Positions 53,539 through 61,646 of a stretch of 64,000 nt of DNA are shown here, piece by piece. The translations under genes and the position numbers were made by a program. The notes beneath the pieces were generated by a model that was not told the DNA's origin, ran no database searches, and saw only the letters and a program-made list of their open reading frames with translations. The stretch's first letter is position 1. Each line of letters starts with the position of its first letter. Source of the stretch: Halopiger djelfimassiliensis (GTDB lineage Archaea; Halobacteriota; Halobacteria; Halobacteriales; Natrialbaceae); assembly GCF_000455365.1 (NCBI RefSeq), contig NZ_HG315685.1, positions 811,600 through 875,599 of the forward strand. Reading direction: 5' to 3'.

Positions 53539-54801
53539 ATGAACGACAGCTACGACGTAGTGATCGCCGGTGCTGGGCCAGCCGGTGCGCAGTGTGCTCG
53601 CGACCTCGCCCGCAGGGACTACGACGTCGTGGTCCTCGAGACCGAAGCCGAAGACGAGTTCCCCCGCCAGAGTAACAAGTCGACTGCGGGGACGTTCCCG
53701 TCGATGATGTCCGCCTTCGGCGTTCCCGACGACGTGGTGATGCAGTACACCGACAGCGTCGTGCTGGAGTCGCCGACCGACTACTACGTCCGTGAACAGC
53801 CCGGTGCCGTCCTCGAGTTCGCGGACTTCAAACGCTACCTCGTGAGCGACGGTCGCGACGAGGGCGCGGAGTATCGATTCGACGCGCGCGTTACCGCCCC
53901 CATCATGGAAAACGGCGAGATCGTCGGTGTCACCTACAATGGCGACGAGGCGGTCTACGGCGAGATCGTCGTCGATGCGACGGGACCGGCCGCACCGCTG
54001 GCGAAGAAACTCGGCGTCGTCGACCTCGAGCGTCAAAACCACGCGATCGGCATCGAGTACGAGTTCGAGGGGATCGACGTCGACCGGCCCGGCTTCGCCG
54101 ACCTCCGGGATGCGATGATGCTCCGACTCGATCACGAGATCGCACCCGGCGGCTACTCTTGGATCTTCCATACGGGCGAGGACACGGCCAAGGTCGGGCT
54201 CTGTTACATCCAGAACGGCAGCCATCAACGCTACGCTCGAGACGACTTCAGTATCGACGACTACCTGAACCACTGGCTCGAGACCGATCCGCGGTTCCGA
54301 AACGCCACCCGAATCGAGGGAAAACAACACCGGGGATCGGCCCACATCCAGCCCCCCGGGCGGATGCACACCGACCGGTTCATGGCGATCGGCGACACCG
54401 TTCCGACTGTCGATCCGCTGTGGGGCGAAGGGATCAACAAGTGTATGCAGTCGGGCCGGATGGCCGCGGCCGCGGCCGACAGCTGTCTCAAACACGGCGA
54501 TCTCGAGCCGACGGCGGAGAACCTCGAGGTCTACGAGACGCTCTGGCACCGCGAAGTCGCGCCGAACGTCGATAACCGGCTGCGGATGACGAAACTGCTC
54601 TATCTCGCGGAGAACGATCGGTACGATCGGCTCATGCGGGACCTGAACCGTCTCGACGACGAGACGCTGTCGAAGGCAAACCGCGGCGATCTCCGTGCCA
54701 TCGCGAAACTGCTCCGGTTCGAGGACGCCCCGTTGCTCGCCCGCTTTGCGAGACAGCAATTCGGTCTCGAGTTCGGTTCGAGGCTCGGAATCGGCCGATA
54801 G
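53539..54801 (+). CDS. Geranylgeranyl reductase family FAD enzyme
   Basis: A 420-residue FAD protein that saturates geranylgeranyl chains, in archaea usually those of membrane lipids. FAD loop VVIAGAGPAGAQCARDLARR, the substrate-channel motif (YSWIFHTGEDTAKVGL) and the FAD closure GDTVPTVDPLWGEGIN are intact. The C-terminal part (about 340-420) is helical. It may act on digeranylgeranylglycerol phosphate or on quinone/carotenoid chains; the exact substrate is not fixed by sequence. Confidence 0.88.
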   Translation: MNDSYDVVIAGAGPAGAQCARDLARRDYDVVVLETEAEDEFPRQSNKSTAGTFPSMMSAFGVPDDVVMQYTDSVVLESPTDYYVREQPGAVLEFADFKRYLVSDGRDEGAEYRFDARVTAPIMENGEIVGVTYNGDEAVYGEIVVDATGPAAPLAKKLGVVDLERQNHAIGIEYEFEGIDVDRPGFADLRDAMMLRLDHEIAPGGYSWIFHTGEDTAKVGLCYIQNGSHQRYARDDFSIDDYLNHWLETDPRFRNATRIEGKQHRGSAHIQPPGRMHTDRFMAIGDTVPTVDPLWGEGINKCMQSGRMAAAAADSCLKHGDLEPTAENLEVYETLWHREVAPNVDNRLRMTKLLYLAENDRYDRLMRDLNRLDDETLSKANRGDLRAIAKLLRFEDAPLLARFARQQFGLEFGSRLGIGR

Positions 54802-54831
54802 CGAGGACCCACAGCCAGCACGCGAGGGGCG

Positions 54832-56469
54832 TCACTTCAGGTACGCCGTCTCGAACGCCCGGACGCTCTCGTCGGTTCCGACGAGGATGACCTCGTCGTC
54901 GGCCTCGAACGTAAAGGTCGTCGGATCGAGCTCCGTAATCGTCTCGTCGTCTCTGACGACGGCGAGGACGGTACACTGCGTTCGTTCGCGGACGTCGGCT
55001 TCGACGAGGGTTCGTCCCGCGAGTCGACCGACCGGTAGTCTGACGACGTCGATCCGTCTGTCGACTGCGAGTACCGTTTCGTCCTCGAAGACGGTCGATG
55101 CCATCATCCGTCCGCTGACGGCCGCAAGCGACTGAACGTAATCGGCACCCGCTCGATACAGTTTCGGGACGCTCTCGGGATCGTTCGCCCGCACGATAAC
55201 GTCGACGTCCGGGTTCAGATCGTGGACGACAAGCGTTGTGAAGATCGCGGTCGTATCGTCGTCGAGAGTAACGACCACTGCCGTCGCGTCGTCGACGCCG
55301 GCCTCACGGAACGTGGCGGGTTCGCGAGCGTCCCCGACGACATCGACCCCCGGCTTGTCCTCGTGGTCGACGACGGTCGTCCGGGAGTTGGTCTCGGCGA
55401 GCGCATCCGCAGCCGTCGTGCCCGCCTCGCCGTACCCCGCGATCAGAACGTGTTGGGTCGAAAACGGCTCGACTGTCGACGTTGCCGCCGATCGTAGCGC
55501 ATCGATCCGATCCGGTTCGCCGGCGACGAGTAACCGCCGCCCCTCCTGCAGCTTCCGATCGGGGGAGACCGGCGTCTCGAACTCGCCGTCAATCCAGATG
55601 CCGATCACGTCGATGCCGAACCGGTCACGCAGCGCGACGTCGGTGAGCGATCGCCCGCGGAGTTCGCTCCCCTCATCGATCGAGAGTTCGACCAGTTCCA
55701 GGTCGGTTCCGATCTCGATGCCGTCGTCGACGACGGTCGTGACGGCCGTCGGTACCCGGTGGGCGAGGCTCTCACCGAGTAACTGGCGGGGCGACAGCAC
55801 GTCGTCGGCCCCCGCGATTCGGTGGTATTTCTCGAATCGCTCGTCTTCGACGAGCGTGACCACCTTCGTCTCCGGGTTCGCTTCCCGTGCCGAGAGGACG
55901 ATGCTCGCGTTGCTGTCGTCGGCCGCGTCCGCGACGACCGCCGTCGCCGCTTCAATCCCTGCGTTCTCGAGAACCGTCATCGACTCCGGGTCGCCGTGGA
56001 TGACCCGGTAGTCGTTCTCGTGGAGGTCGATCGCCGTCTCACGGTCGGATTCGATGACGACGTACTCCCGTCCACGCGACTCGAGTTCGGCGATGAACGA
56101 TTCACCACGTGGCGTGTACTCACAGATGATGACGTGATCGGTTACGTCAGCCGTCGTGGGCGGCGACGGGGACAGCGTCTCCCGGAGCCACGGGACCGCG
56201 AACACGTCGGCTGCGGTGAGGATCAACCCGATCCCGGTGAGTTGCATCCCGATCATCAGGAGGTTCATCTGCGGGGTCTGCCACGGTGCGTCTTCCCCGT
56301 ATCCGGTCGTCGTATACGTCTGAAAGACGACCTCGAGGGACCGAAAGAGCGGCTGGGGTCGAGCCTCCCACGTCGTCATCCCGTAGTTGTACACGAACGT
56401 GAAAAAGACGGTCGTCACGGCAACCAGCCCGAGGTAGTAGCCGGTGCGGCGTGATCTCCACAGCGACAT
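54832..56469 (-). CDS. Two-helix potassium channel with two RCK (TrkA) domains
   Basis: A 545-residue channel. N-terminal helix (YYLGLVAVTTVFFTFVYNYG), pore helix with selectivity filter TTTGYGEDAP (GYG; Glu replaces the usual Asp), second helix (MNLLMIGMQLTGIGLILTAADVF). RCK 1 (about 108-240; HVIICEYTPRGESFIAELESRG), TrkA-C, RCK 2 (about 330-455; HVLIAGYGEAGTTAADALAE) and a final TrkA-C (about 465-545). Gated by NAD(H)/Ca-type ligands in relatives. Converges with the geranylgeranyl reductase gene. Confidence 0.9.
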   Translation of the reverse strand: MSLWRSRRTGYYLGLVAVTTVFFTFVYNYGMTTWEARPQPLFRSLEVVFQTYTTTGYGEDAPWQTPQMNLLMIGMQLTGIGLILTAADVFAVPWLRETLSPSPPTTADVTDHVIICEYTPRGESFIAELESRGREYVVIESDRETAIDLHENDYRVIHGDPESMTVLENAGIEAATAVVADAADDSNASIVLSAREANPETKVVTLVEDERFEKYHRIAGADDVLSPRQLLGESLAHRVPTAVTTVVDDGIEIGTDLELVELSIDEGSELRGRSLTDVALRDRFGIDVIGIWIDGEFETPVSPDRKLQEGRRLLVAGEPDRIDALRSAATSTVEPFSTQHVLIAGYGEAGTTAADALAETNSRTTVVDHEDKPGVDVVGDAREPATFREAGVDDATAVVVTLDDDTTAIFTTLVVHDLNPDVDVIVRANDPESVPKLYRAGADYVQSLAAVSGRMMASTVFEDETVLAVDRRIDVVRLPVGRLAGRTLVEADVRERTQCTVLAVVRDDETITELDPTTFTFEADDEVILVGTDESVRAFETAYLK

Positions 56470-56605
56470 ACGTCAGTTACTAACCGGCAACTGTTTACGG
56501 TACCGATCGTTCCGGCTACGGTGCTCGAGCAGTCGCGGAGTCGACGGGCCGACCAGTGACTTCTCTCCCCCGTCGATTTAGGGATCCGGCTCCTTCATTC
56601 GGAGG

Positions 56606-57403
56606 ATGGCACTGCTGGAGAACCTCGCGGTCGTGTTCGTCGCCGGCCTGATCACGGCGCTTGCGACCGGACTCGGCGCTCTGCCGTTTTTCTTCTTCGA
56701 CGGGATCAGTGATCGGCGAAACGTGGTCCTCTGGGGCCTTTCGTCGGGGATCATGCTCTCGGCGTCGATCTTCGGACTCGTCGAGGAAGGGCTGGCCGAG
56801 GGAACGCCGTTCGAGATCGCGGTCGGATTGCTGGCCGGAGTCGCGCTCGTCGTCGTCGCCCACGACCTGTTGATGGACGCCGACATCGATCCCCGACAGT
56901 ACGAGGCGGCCGATTTCAAGAAGCTCGTGCTCATCCTCGGCATCTTGACCGTTCACAGTTTCCCCGAGGGCGTGGCCATCGGCGTCTCCTTTGCCGATCT
57001 CGGACTCGAGGGCGGCACCGCAGTGCTCGGAACGACGATTCCGGTGTTGGCGATTTTCATGACGGTCGCGATTTCGATCCACAACGTTCCGGAGGGGACC
57101 GCGATCTCGATTCCGCTGACCTCGATGGGTGTCGCCGACTGGAAACTGGTCTGGTGGGCCGTTTTCTCGAGTCTGCCACAGCCGATCGGTGCGGTTCTCG
57201 CGTTCGCGTTCGTCCGCTACGCCCGGGAGTTTCTCCCCTACGGCTTCGGCTTCGCCGCCGGTGCGATGATCTATCTTGTCCTCTCGGAGTTCATCCCGGA
57301 GGCGCTCGAGATCGGCGACGGACTGCCACGCGGGGGGAAACCGGAACTCCTGACCGGCCTCGTCGTCGGCGTGGCGGTGATGGTGCCGCTTGCGTTCGTC
57401 TGA
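56606..57403 (+). CDS. ZIP family metal transporter
   Basis: A 265-residue membrane protein with about eight helices. HSFPEGVAIG (helix 4) and HNVPEGTAI (helix 5) are the ZIP metal-site motifs; the latter Glu and the His residues bind zinc, iron or manganese in relatives. Between helix 3 and 4 lies a cytoplasmic loop (DADIDPRQYEAADF) without the usual His cluster. Likely imports a divalent metal; which metal is unknown. Confidence 0.9.
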   Translation: MALLENLAVVFVAGLITALATGLGALPFFFFDGISDRRNVVLWGLSSGIMLSASIFGLVEEGLAEGTPFEIAVGLLAGVALVVVAHDLLMDADIDPRQYEAADFKKLVLILGILTVHSFPEGVAIGVSFADLGLEGGTAVLGTTIPVLAIFMTVAISIHNVPEGTAISIPLTSMGVADWKLVWWAVFSSLPQPIGAVLAFAFVRYAREFLPYGFGFAAGAMIYLVLSEFIPEALEIGDGLPRGGKPELLTGLVVGVAVMVPLAFV

Positions 57404-57423
57404 GTCGCGGTCGGCCCGCGGTC

Positions 57424-58023
57424 TCACCCGGAGCGGTCGAGAACCGCGTTGGTCGTCGTCACCGTCGCGAACTCGCCCTCGAGGTGGGCCAGCGCAGTGT
57501 GGTGGACCGTCTCCGCGTCGAACGCGGTCGCCTCGCGGATCCCGCCCTCGAGCGTCCGGTCGAACGTCGCAGTCGCATCGGCGACGACGATCGGCTCGAA
57601 CCCTAGGTTCTCGGCCATTCGAGTACTCGTCGAGACGCAGTGGTCGGTCGTCAGTCCCGCGAGAACGATCGTCCCGTAGCCCCGATCGCGAAGCCACCCT
57701 TCGAGGTCCGTTCCCACGAACGCGCTGTTTACCGATTTCACCATCGTCGGCTCGTCCTCGAGTGGGGTTAGTGCCGGCTTGAACGCGAAGCCGGGTTCGT
57801 CGCTTCGAAGCGGCGAGTCGGGCACCGTGGAATCGTGGCGGACGTGGACGACCGGCCGACCCCGGTCTCGCCAGCACTCGAGCAGGGCCGCCGCCCGCGT
57901 CTCGGCGTCGGGGTTGTTCCGAGTCCCCCAGGACGGATCGTCGAACCCCTGCTGGAAGTCGATCAGCACGAGGACGGCATCGCAAAGCCGGGATCGATCG
58001 ATACCGTGTGTCGCGTCCGTCAT
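57424..58023 (-). CDS. Isochorismatase-family cysteine hydrolase
   Basis: A 199-residue hydrolase of the nicotinamidase/isochorismatase fold. Catalytic Asp in [11 protein letters not shown], Lys in [12 protein letters not shown] and nucleophile Cys in [16 protein letters not shown] are present; [10 protein letters not shown] lies between. Substrates in this family vary (nicotinamide, isochorismate, ureido acids); it does not obviously match any one. Converges with ZIP transporter gene. Confidence 0.88.
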   Translation of the reverse strand: MTDATHGIDRSRLCDAVLVLIDFQQGFDDPSWGTRNNPDAETRAAALLECWRDRGRPVVHVRHDSTVPDSPLRSDEPGFAFKPALTPLEDEPTMVKSVNSAFVGTDLEGWLRDRGYGTIVLAGLTTDHCVSTSTRMAENLGFEPIVVADATATFDRTLEGGIREATAFDAETVHHTALAHLEGEFATVTTTNAVLDRSG

Positions 58024-58090
58024 GGGAGTCGTACAGCGGGTTTCGGATGGGTGGGAGTGATCTCAGTCGGACACACCGATGGACGGGTGA

Positions 58091-58831
58091 TCATACGTGT
58101 TCGGGCAACCAGCCGCCGTCGACTTCGATATTCTCGCCGCTGACGTACCCGCTGTCGGGGTCGAGGAAGAAGTACAGCGGCTGGACCAGATCCGCGAAGT
58201 TCGCGGGCCGATCGCGGGGCAGTTCGTCCGGGAACTCGTCGGAGTTCTCGACGACGTACGGTGAGATCGCGTTGACTGTGATTCCGTCGTCCTGTGTATC
58301 CGCGGCGAGCATCCGCGTGAACATCACTACGCCAGCCTTCGCGACGAAGTAGGGGAAGTTCGTGGGGTTTACCAGCCCTTTCTCGGCGGAGGCGTAGCCG
58401 ATGTTGACGATGCGGCCGTACCCGTTCCCGCGCATCGCCGGCAGCGCCCGCTTCGAACAGAGGTAGGTACCGTTGAGGTTCGTCTCGAGGACGCGGTTCC
58501 AGGTTTCGAACTCGATGTCGGCCCAGTGAGCGGGCGCGAAGTCGCCGACGTTGTTCACGAGGACGTCGACCGAACCGAGTTCGGACTCGACCGCGGCGAA
58601 CAGGCCGTCGACGCTTTCGGGATCGGTGACGTCGCCCTGAATCGTCATCGCCTCGGCGGCACCGCGCTCGCGGGCCGCGTCGGCGACCTCACGGGCCGCG
58701 TCGGCGCTCGTGTGATAGTGGACGGCCGTCTTCGCACCACAGTCGGCCGTTGCTAACAGGAGTCGACGGCCGACGCCTTTCGCGCTGCCCGTGACGAGAA
58801 CGGTCTGATTCGACAGATCGGGTCCGTCCAT
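58091..58831 (-). CDS. Short-chain dehydrogenase/reductase (SDR)
   Basis: A 246-residue SDR enzyme. Cofactor motif VLVTGSAKGVGRR (TGxxxGxG), GDVTDPESV, VLVNNVG (NNxG), catalytic Ser in NIGYASAEKG, and Tyr/Lys in PYFVAKAG. C-terminal YVSGENIEVDGGW is typical. Start ATG 58831 is chosen; the longer frame adds arginine-rich residues. Substrate unknown; similar proteins are annotated as 3-oxoacyl-ACP-type reductases. Confidence 0.88.
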   Translation of the reverse strand: MDGPDLSNQTVLVTGSAKGVGRRLLLATADCGAKTAVHYHTSADAAREVADAARERGAAEAMTIQGDVTDPESVDGLFAAVESELGSVDVLVNNVGDFAPAHWADIEFETWNRVLETNLNGTYLCSKRALPAMRGNGYGRIVNIGYASAEKGLVNPTNFPYFVAKAGVVMFTRMLAADTQDDGITVNAISPYVVENSDEFPDELPRDRPANFADLVQPLYFFLDPDSGYVSGENIEVDGGWLPEHV

Positions 58832-58959
58832 ACGTCGTCGTCGGCGACTGGATGGAAAAATCACCCGGAGCCGGGCGAGAGTGACGCTCCATCCAGTACG
58901 TGGCCGATACTGGGGCGTGGAGTCAGGCGTTTAAGTAGATCGGCCGTCATAGTCGATAT

Positions 58960-59415
58960 ATGACACTGGACAACGTCTTGCTCGCGGTCGGTCCCGGCGA
59001 CGCCGACCGCAGTGACGAGTTGGCCGAAACGGTCGTCGAAGTCGCCGAACCGGCCGGCGCAACCGTCGTCCTCGCACACGTGTTTACCCAGTCCGAGTAC
59101 GACGAAGTCGTCACACGACTGGAGTTCGACGAGGCCGTCGAGGCGGTCGATCCCGACGACGTCGCGACGCGTCACTCGACGATCATGGACCTGCGAGCGG
59201 TCCTCGAAGAACACGGCGTCGAGTACGAGGTCTGCGGTGCCGTCGGCGATCACGGGCCGACGATCGTCGACCTCGCAACCGACGTCGACGCCGACCGGGT
59301 CGTCGTCGGCGGCCGCCGCCGATCGCCGACCGGGAAGGCCGTCTTCGGTTCGACGGCCCAGGAAGTGTTGCTGTCGGCACCCTGTCCGGTGACGTTCGTC
59401 CGCAACGACGACTGA
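58960..59415 (+). CDS. Universal stress protein, UspA family
   Basis: A 151-residue nucleotide-binding protein. [18 protein letters not shown] (N-terminal strand), [27 protein letters not shown] with the GRRR..GKxxFGS ATP loop, and [13 protein letters not shown] at the end. Haloarchaea have many UspA proteins; role here unknown. Divergent from the SDR gene, with a TATA-like element near 58930. Confidence 0.9.
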   Translation: MTLDNVLLAVGPGDADRSDELAETVVEVAEPAGATVVLAHVFTQSEYDEVVTRLEFDEAVEAVDPDDVATRHSTIMDLRAVLEEHGVEYEVCGAVGDHGPTIVDLATDVDADRVVVGGRRRSPTGKAVFGSTAQEVLLSAPCPVTFVRNDD

Positions 59416-59438
59416 ACCGACTTTCTATCACCTCTCGC

Positions 59439-59855
59439 TCAGTCCCTGCCGGCCCGACGTTTCCACGCCCGTTCCTGCCGGCGTTCCGGAACGTGTCGCT
59501 TCCCGTCGGCCAGTTCGTCGCGAACGCGACGTTCGACGCCCGTCGTCTCGGCAAGCAGCGTCTCCTGAAAGTTCTCGAGGACGTCGTAGGACCAGCGATC
59601 CTCGTCGACGACGCCGTGGGGCAACAGGTCGTCACGGATCGAATCCGCAAGCTCGTCGTGACCGCTCTCTCGCAGGCGCGTTTCGGCTTCCCGGAGGTGG
59701 TCCATCCCGTGCCCCGTCGCGTGGTGGAACTCGAGCAGACAGCCCTGTGCCCGTTGGAGCCACTCGAGACCGAGCTCTACCTCGTGAAGCGCCGCACACT
59801 CCGTGTCGGTGAGAAGCGCGCCCGGCCGTTCGGAAGGTGAATCGTCGGTTGCCAT
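59439..59855 (-). CDS. Hypothetical His-rich helical protein
   Basis: A 138-residue protein, ATG 59855 chosen (MATDDSPSER). The central helices contain ECAALHEVELGLEWL, LLEFHHATGHGMDHLREAE, and RRVRDELADGKRHV. Histidines at about 24, 44, 45, 49 and 53 and Glu residues at 25, 42, 56 could line a metal site in a helix bundle, but no known family is recognised. The C-terminus is Arg/Lys-rich and may bind nucleic acid. Confidence 0.65.
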   Translation of the reverse strand: MATDDSPSERPGALLTDTECAALHEVELGLEWLQRAQGCLLEFHHATGHGMDHLREAETRLRESGHDELADSIRDDLLPHGVVDEDRWSYDVLENFQETLLAETTGVERRVRDELADGKRHVPERRQERAWKRRAGRD

Positions 59856-59947
59856 ACCAGAAACTATGTCACTCAGTGCCATACGTGTGTTGCCGGCTGC
59901 GGTGACTCCGCGAGCAACGACCCGGGAGCAGCGCTCTCCGAAGCGGG

Positions 59948-61033
59948 CTACTCGTCTGGTTCGTCGGCCTCGAGTTCCTCGAGGCAGGTCTCGACGGGGG
60001 CCAGCATTTCGTCGGCGATGGTGTACGGATCCGTCTCGCCATGCCGGACCGCGTCCGCGAGATCGTCGACGCCGCCGACCCGTGCGAGTTCGTCCTCGAG
60101 CAAGGCGTGAACGTCCTCACGAAGCAGGGTTCGGATCTCCTCGGCGTAGCGCTGGCGAGCCTTCTCCGCGCGTGTCCCGGAGTCGACGAGATACGACTGG
60201 TGGGATGCGAGTTCGTCGATGAGTTCGTCGACGCCATCGCCGCTGGTGGCGACGGTTTCGACGATGGGCGGAGTCCAGTCGGGTTCGGCCTCCTCGTTGC
60301 TCTCGTCGCCCCAGTCGAGGTCGTCCGAATCGGCGATCGCGTCAGCGCCGTGGTGTCCGGCACTGGGGCCGGAGAACCCGCCTCCGTCCCCGAGCTCGAT
60401 CATGTCCCGAAGCTCCTGTACGGTCCGATCGGCCCCGGGTCGGTCGGCCTTGTTGACGACGAAGACGTCGGCGATCTCGAGGATGCCGGCCTTCAGCGTC
60501 TGGACGGAATCGCCCGATCCCGGCGGGACGAGAACGGCAACGGTATCCGCAGTTCGGACGATGTCGATCTCGTTTTGTCCCGCCCCGACGGTCTCGATGA
60601 TGATCTTGTCCTTGCCGAACGCGTCCATCGCCTTGACTGCATCAGCCGTCGCAGTCGAGAGTCCACCGAGGGTGCCACGCGCGCTCATCGACCGGACGAA
60701 GACGTCCATATCGCCGATCGTCGACGCCATCCGGATTCGATCGCCGAGAACGGCCCCGCCCGTAAACGGCGAGGACGGATCGATCGCGATAATCCCGACG
60801 GTGTCGCCGCGTTCGCGGTAGGTCTCGGCGAGTTTATCGACCAGCGTCGACTTGCCGGCACCGGGGCTGCCGGTGATGCCGATCACGTCGGCGTCGCCCG
60901 TGTGAGCATACAGCTCCGAGACTAGCTCCCTGTACCCCGGCGACCGGTTCTCGATCTTCGAGATGACGCGGGCGAGGGCACGGTGTTTCCCCACGAGCAG
61001 GTCCTCGAGCAGCGATTCGTCGCGTTCGTTCAT
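59948..61033 (-). CDS. meaB: Methylmalonyl-CoA mutase-associated GTPase MeaB
   Basis: A 361-residue G3E GTPase that loads and protects the B12 cofactor of methylmalonyl-CoA mutase. GITGSPGAGKSTLVDKL (Walker A), AIDPSSPFTGGAVLGDR, ETVGAGQNEIDIV and NKADRPGADRT (base recognition) are intact; an acidic loop (about 215-240) is not conserved. Start overlaps the stop of the B12 subunit (ATGA), so they are coupled. Confidence 0.93.
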   Translation of the reverse strand: MNERDESLLEDLLVGKHRALARVISKIENRSPGYRELVSELYAHTGDADVIGITGSPGAGKSTLVDKLAETYRERGDTVGIIAIDPSSPFTGGAVLGDRIRMASTIGDMDVFVRSMSARGTLGGLSTATADAVKAMDAFGKDKIIIETVGAGQNEIDIVRTADTVAVLVPPGSGDSVQTLKAGILEIADVFVVNKADRPGADRTVQELRDMIELGDGGGFSGPSAGHHGADAIADSDDLDWGDESNEEAEPDWTPPIVETVATSGDGVDELIDELASHQSYLVDSGTRAEKARQRYAEEIRTLLREDVHALLEDELARVGGVDDLADAVRHGETDPYTIADEMLAPVETCLEELEADEPDE

Positions 61034-61452
61034 CGCTCCGGTGCGTTTTCGCGGACGAAATCGATCGTCTCCTCGATCGACGTCCCGGGACCGAAAATCG
61101 CCGCGACCCCTTCGTCTTTGAGTTCGTCACGGTCTTCCTCGGGAATAACGCCGCCGACGAGTACGAGCGTGTCCTCCTTGGCACCGTACTCCTCCAGCCC
61201 GTCCATGATCTTCGGGACGAGCGTGTCGTGTGCGCCCGAGAGGATGGATATCCCGAGGACATCGACGTCCTCCTGAACCGTCGCTTGGACGATCTCTTCG
61301 GGTGCCTTGTGAAGGCCGGAGTAGATGACTTCGAAGCCGGCGTCCCGGAACGCCCGTGTGATGACGTGTGCCCCACGGTCGTGGCCGTCGAGTCCCACTT
61401 TTGCGACGAGACACCGGATCGACTTCGACTCACCTTCCTGATCGCTGCTCAT
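61030..61452 (-). CDS. mcmA2: Methylmalonyl-CoA mutase B12-binding subunit
   Basis: A 140-residue B12-binding subunit. The DGHDRG motif (DxHxxG) with the cobalt His, GISILSGAHDT and LVGGVIPEED form the base-off B12 site. In archaea the mutase is split into a large catalytic and this small subunit; the large one is not in the window. The pair with MeaB supports a role in propionyl-CoA and odd-chain or amino-acid breakdown. An AT-rich box (TAACTTCCGTTAAAG) precedes the start. Confidence 0.93.
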   Translation of the reverse strand: MSSDQEGESKSIRCLVAKVGLDGHDRGAHVITRAFRDAGFEVIYSGLHKAPEEIVQATVQEDVDVLGISILSGAHDTLVPKIMDGLEEYGAKEDTLVLVGGVIPEEDRDELKDEGVAAIFGPGTSIEETIDFVRENAPER

Positions 61453-61646
61453 ACCCCTTCCTTCCCGGGCCGTCTGTTTGACTTTAACGGAAGTTATTGA
61501 AAATCACGGCGTGGCAGTCCGCTCGCTCGGCCGGCCGGTCACTTTCCCACTCGAGACGGGACGGCGAGCGCTCTCGGCCGACGTGACCATGAAAATAACG
61601 GGAAAATCGGGTGGATCGACTCCCGAGTCGATCGTCGGCTCCGCGT

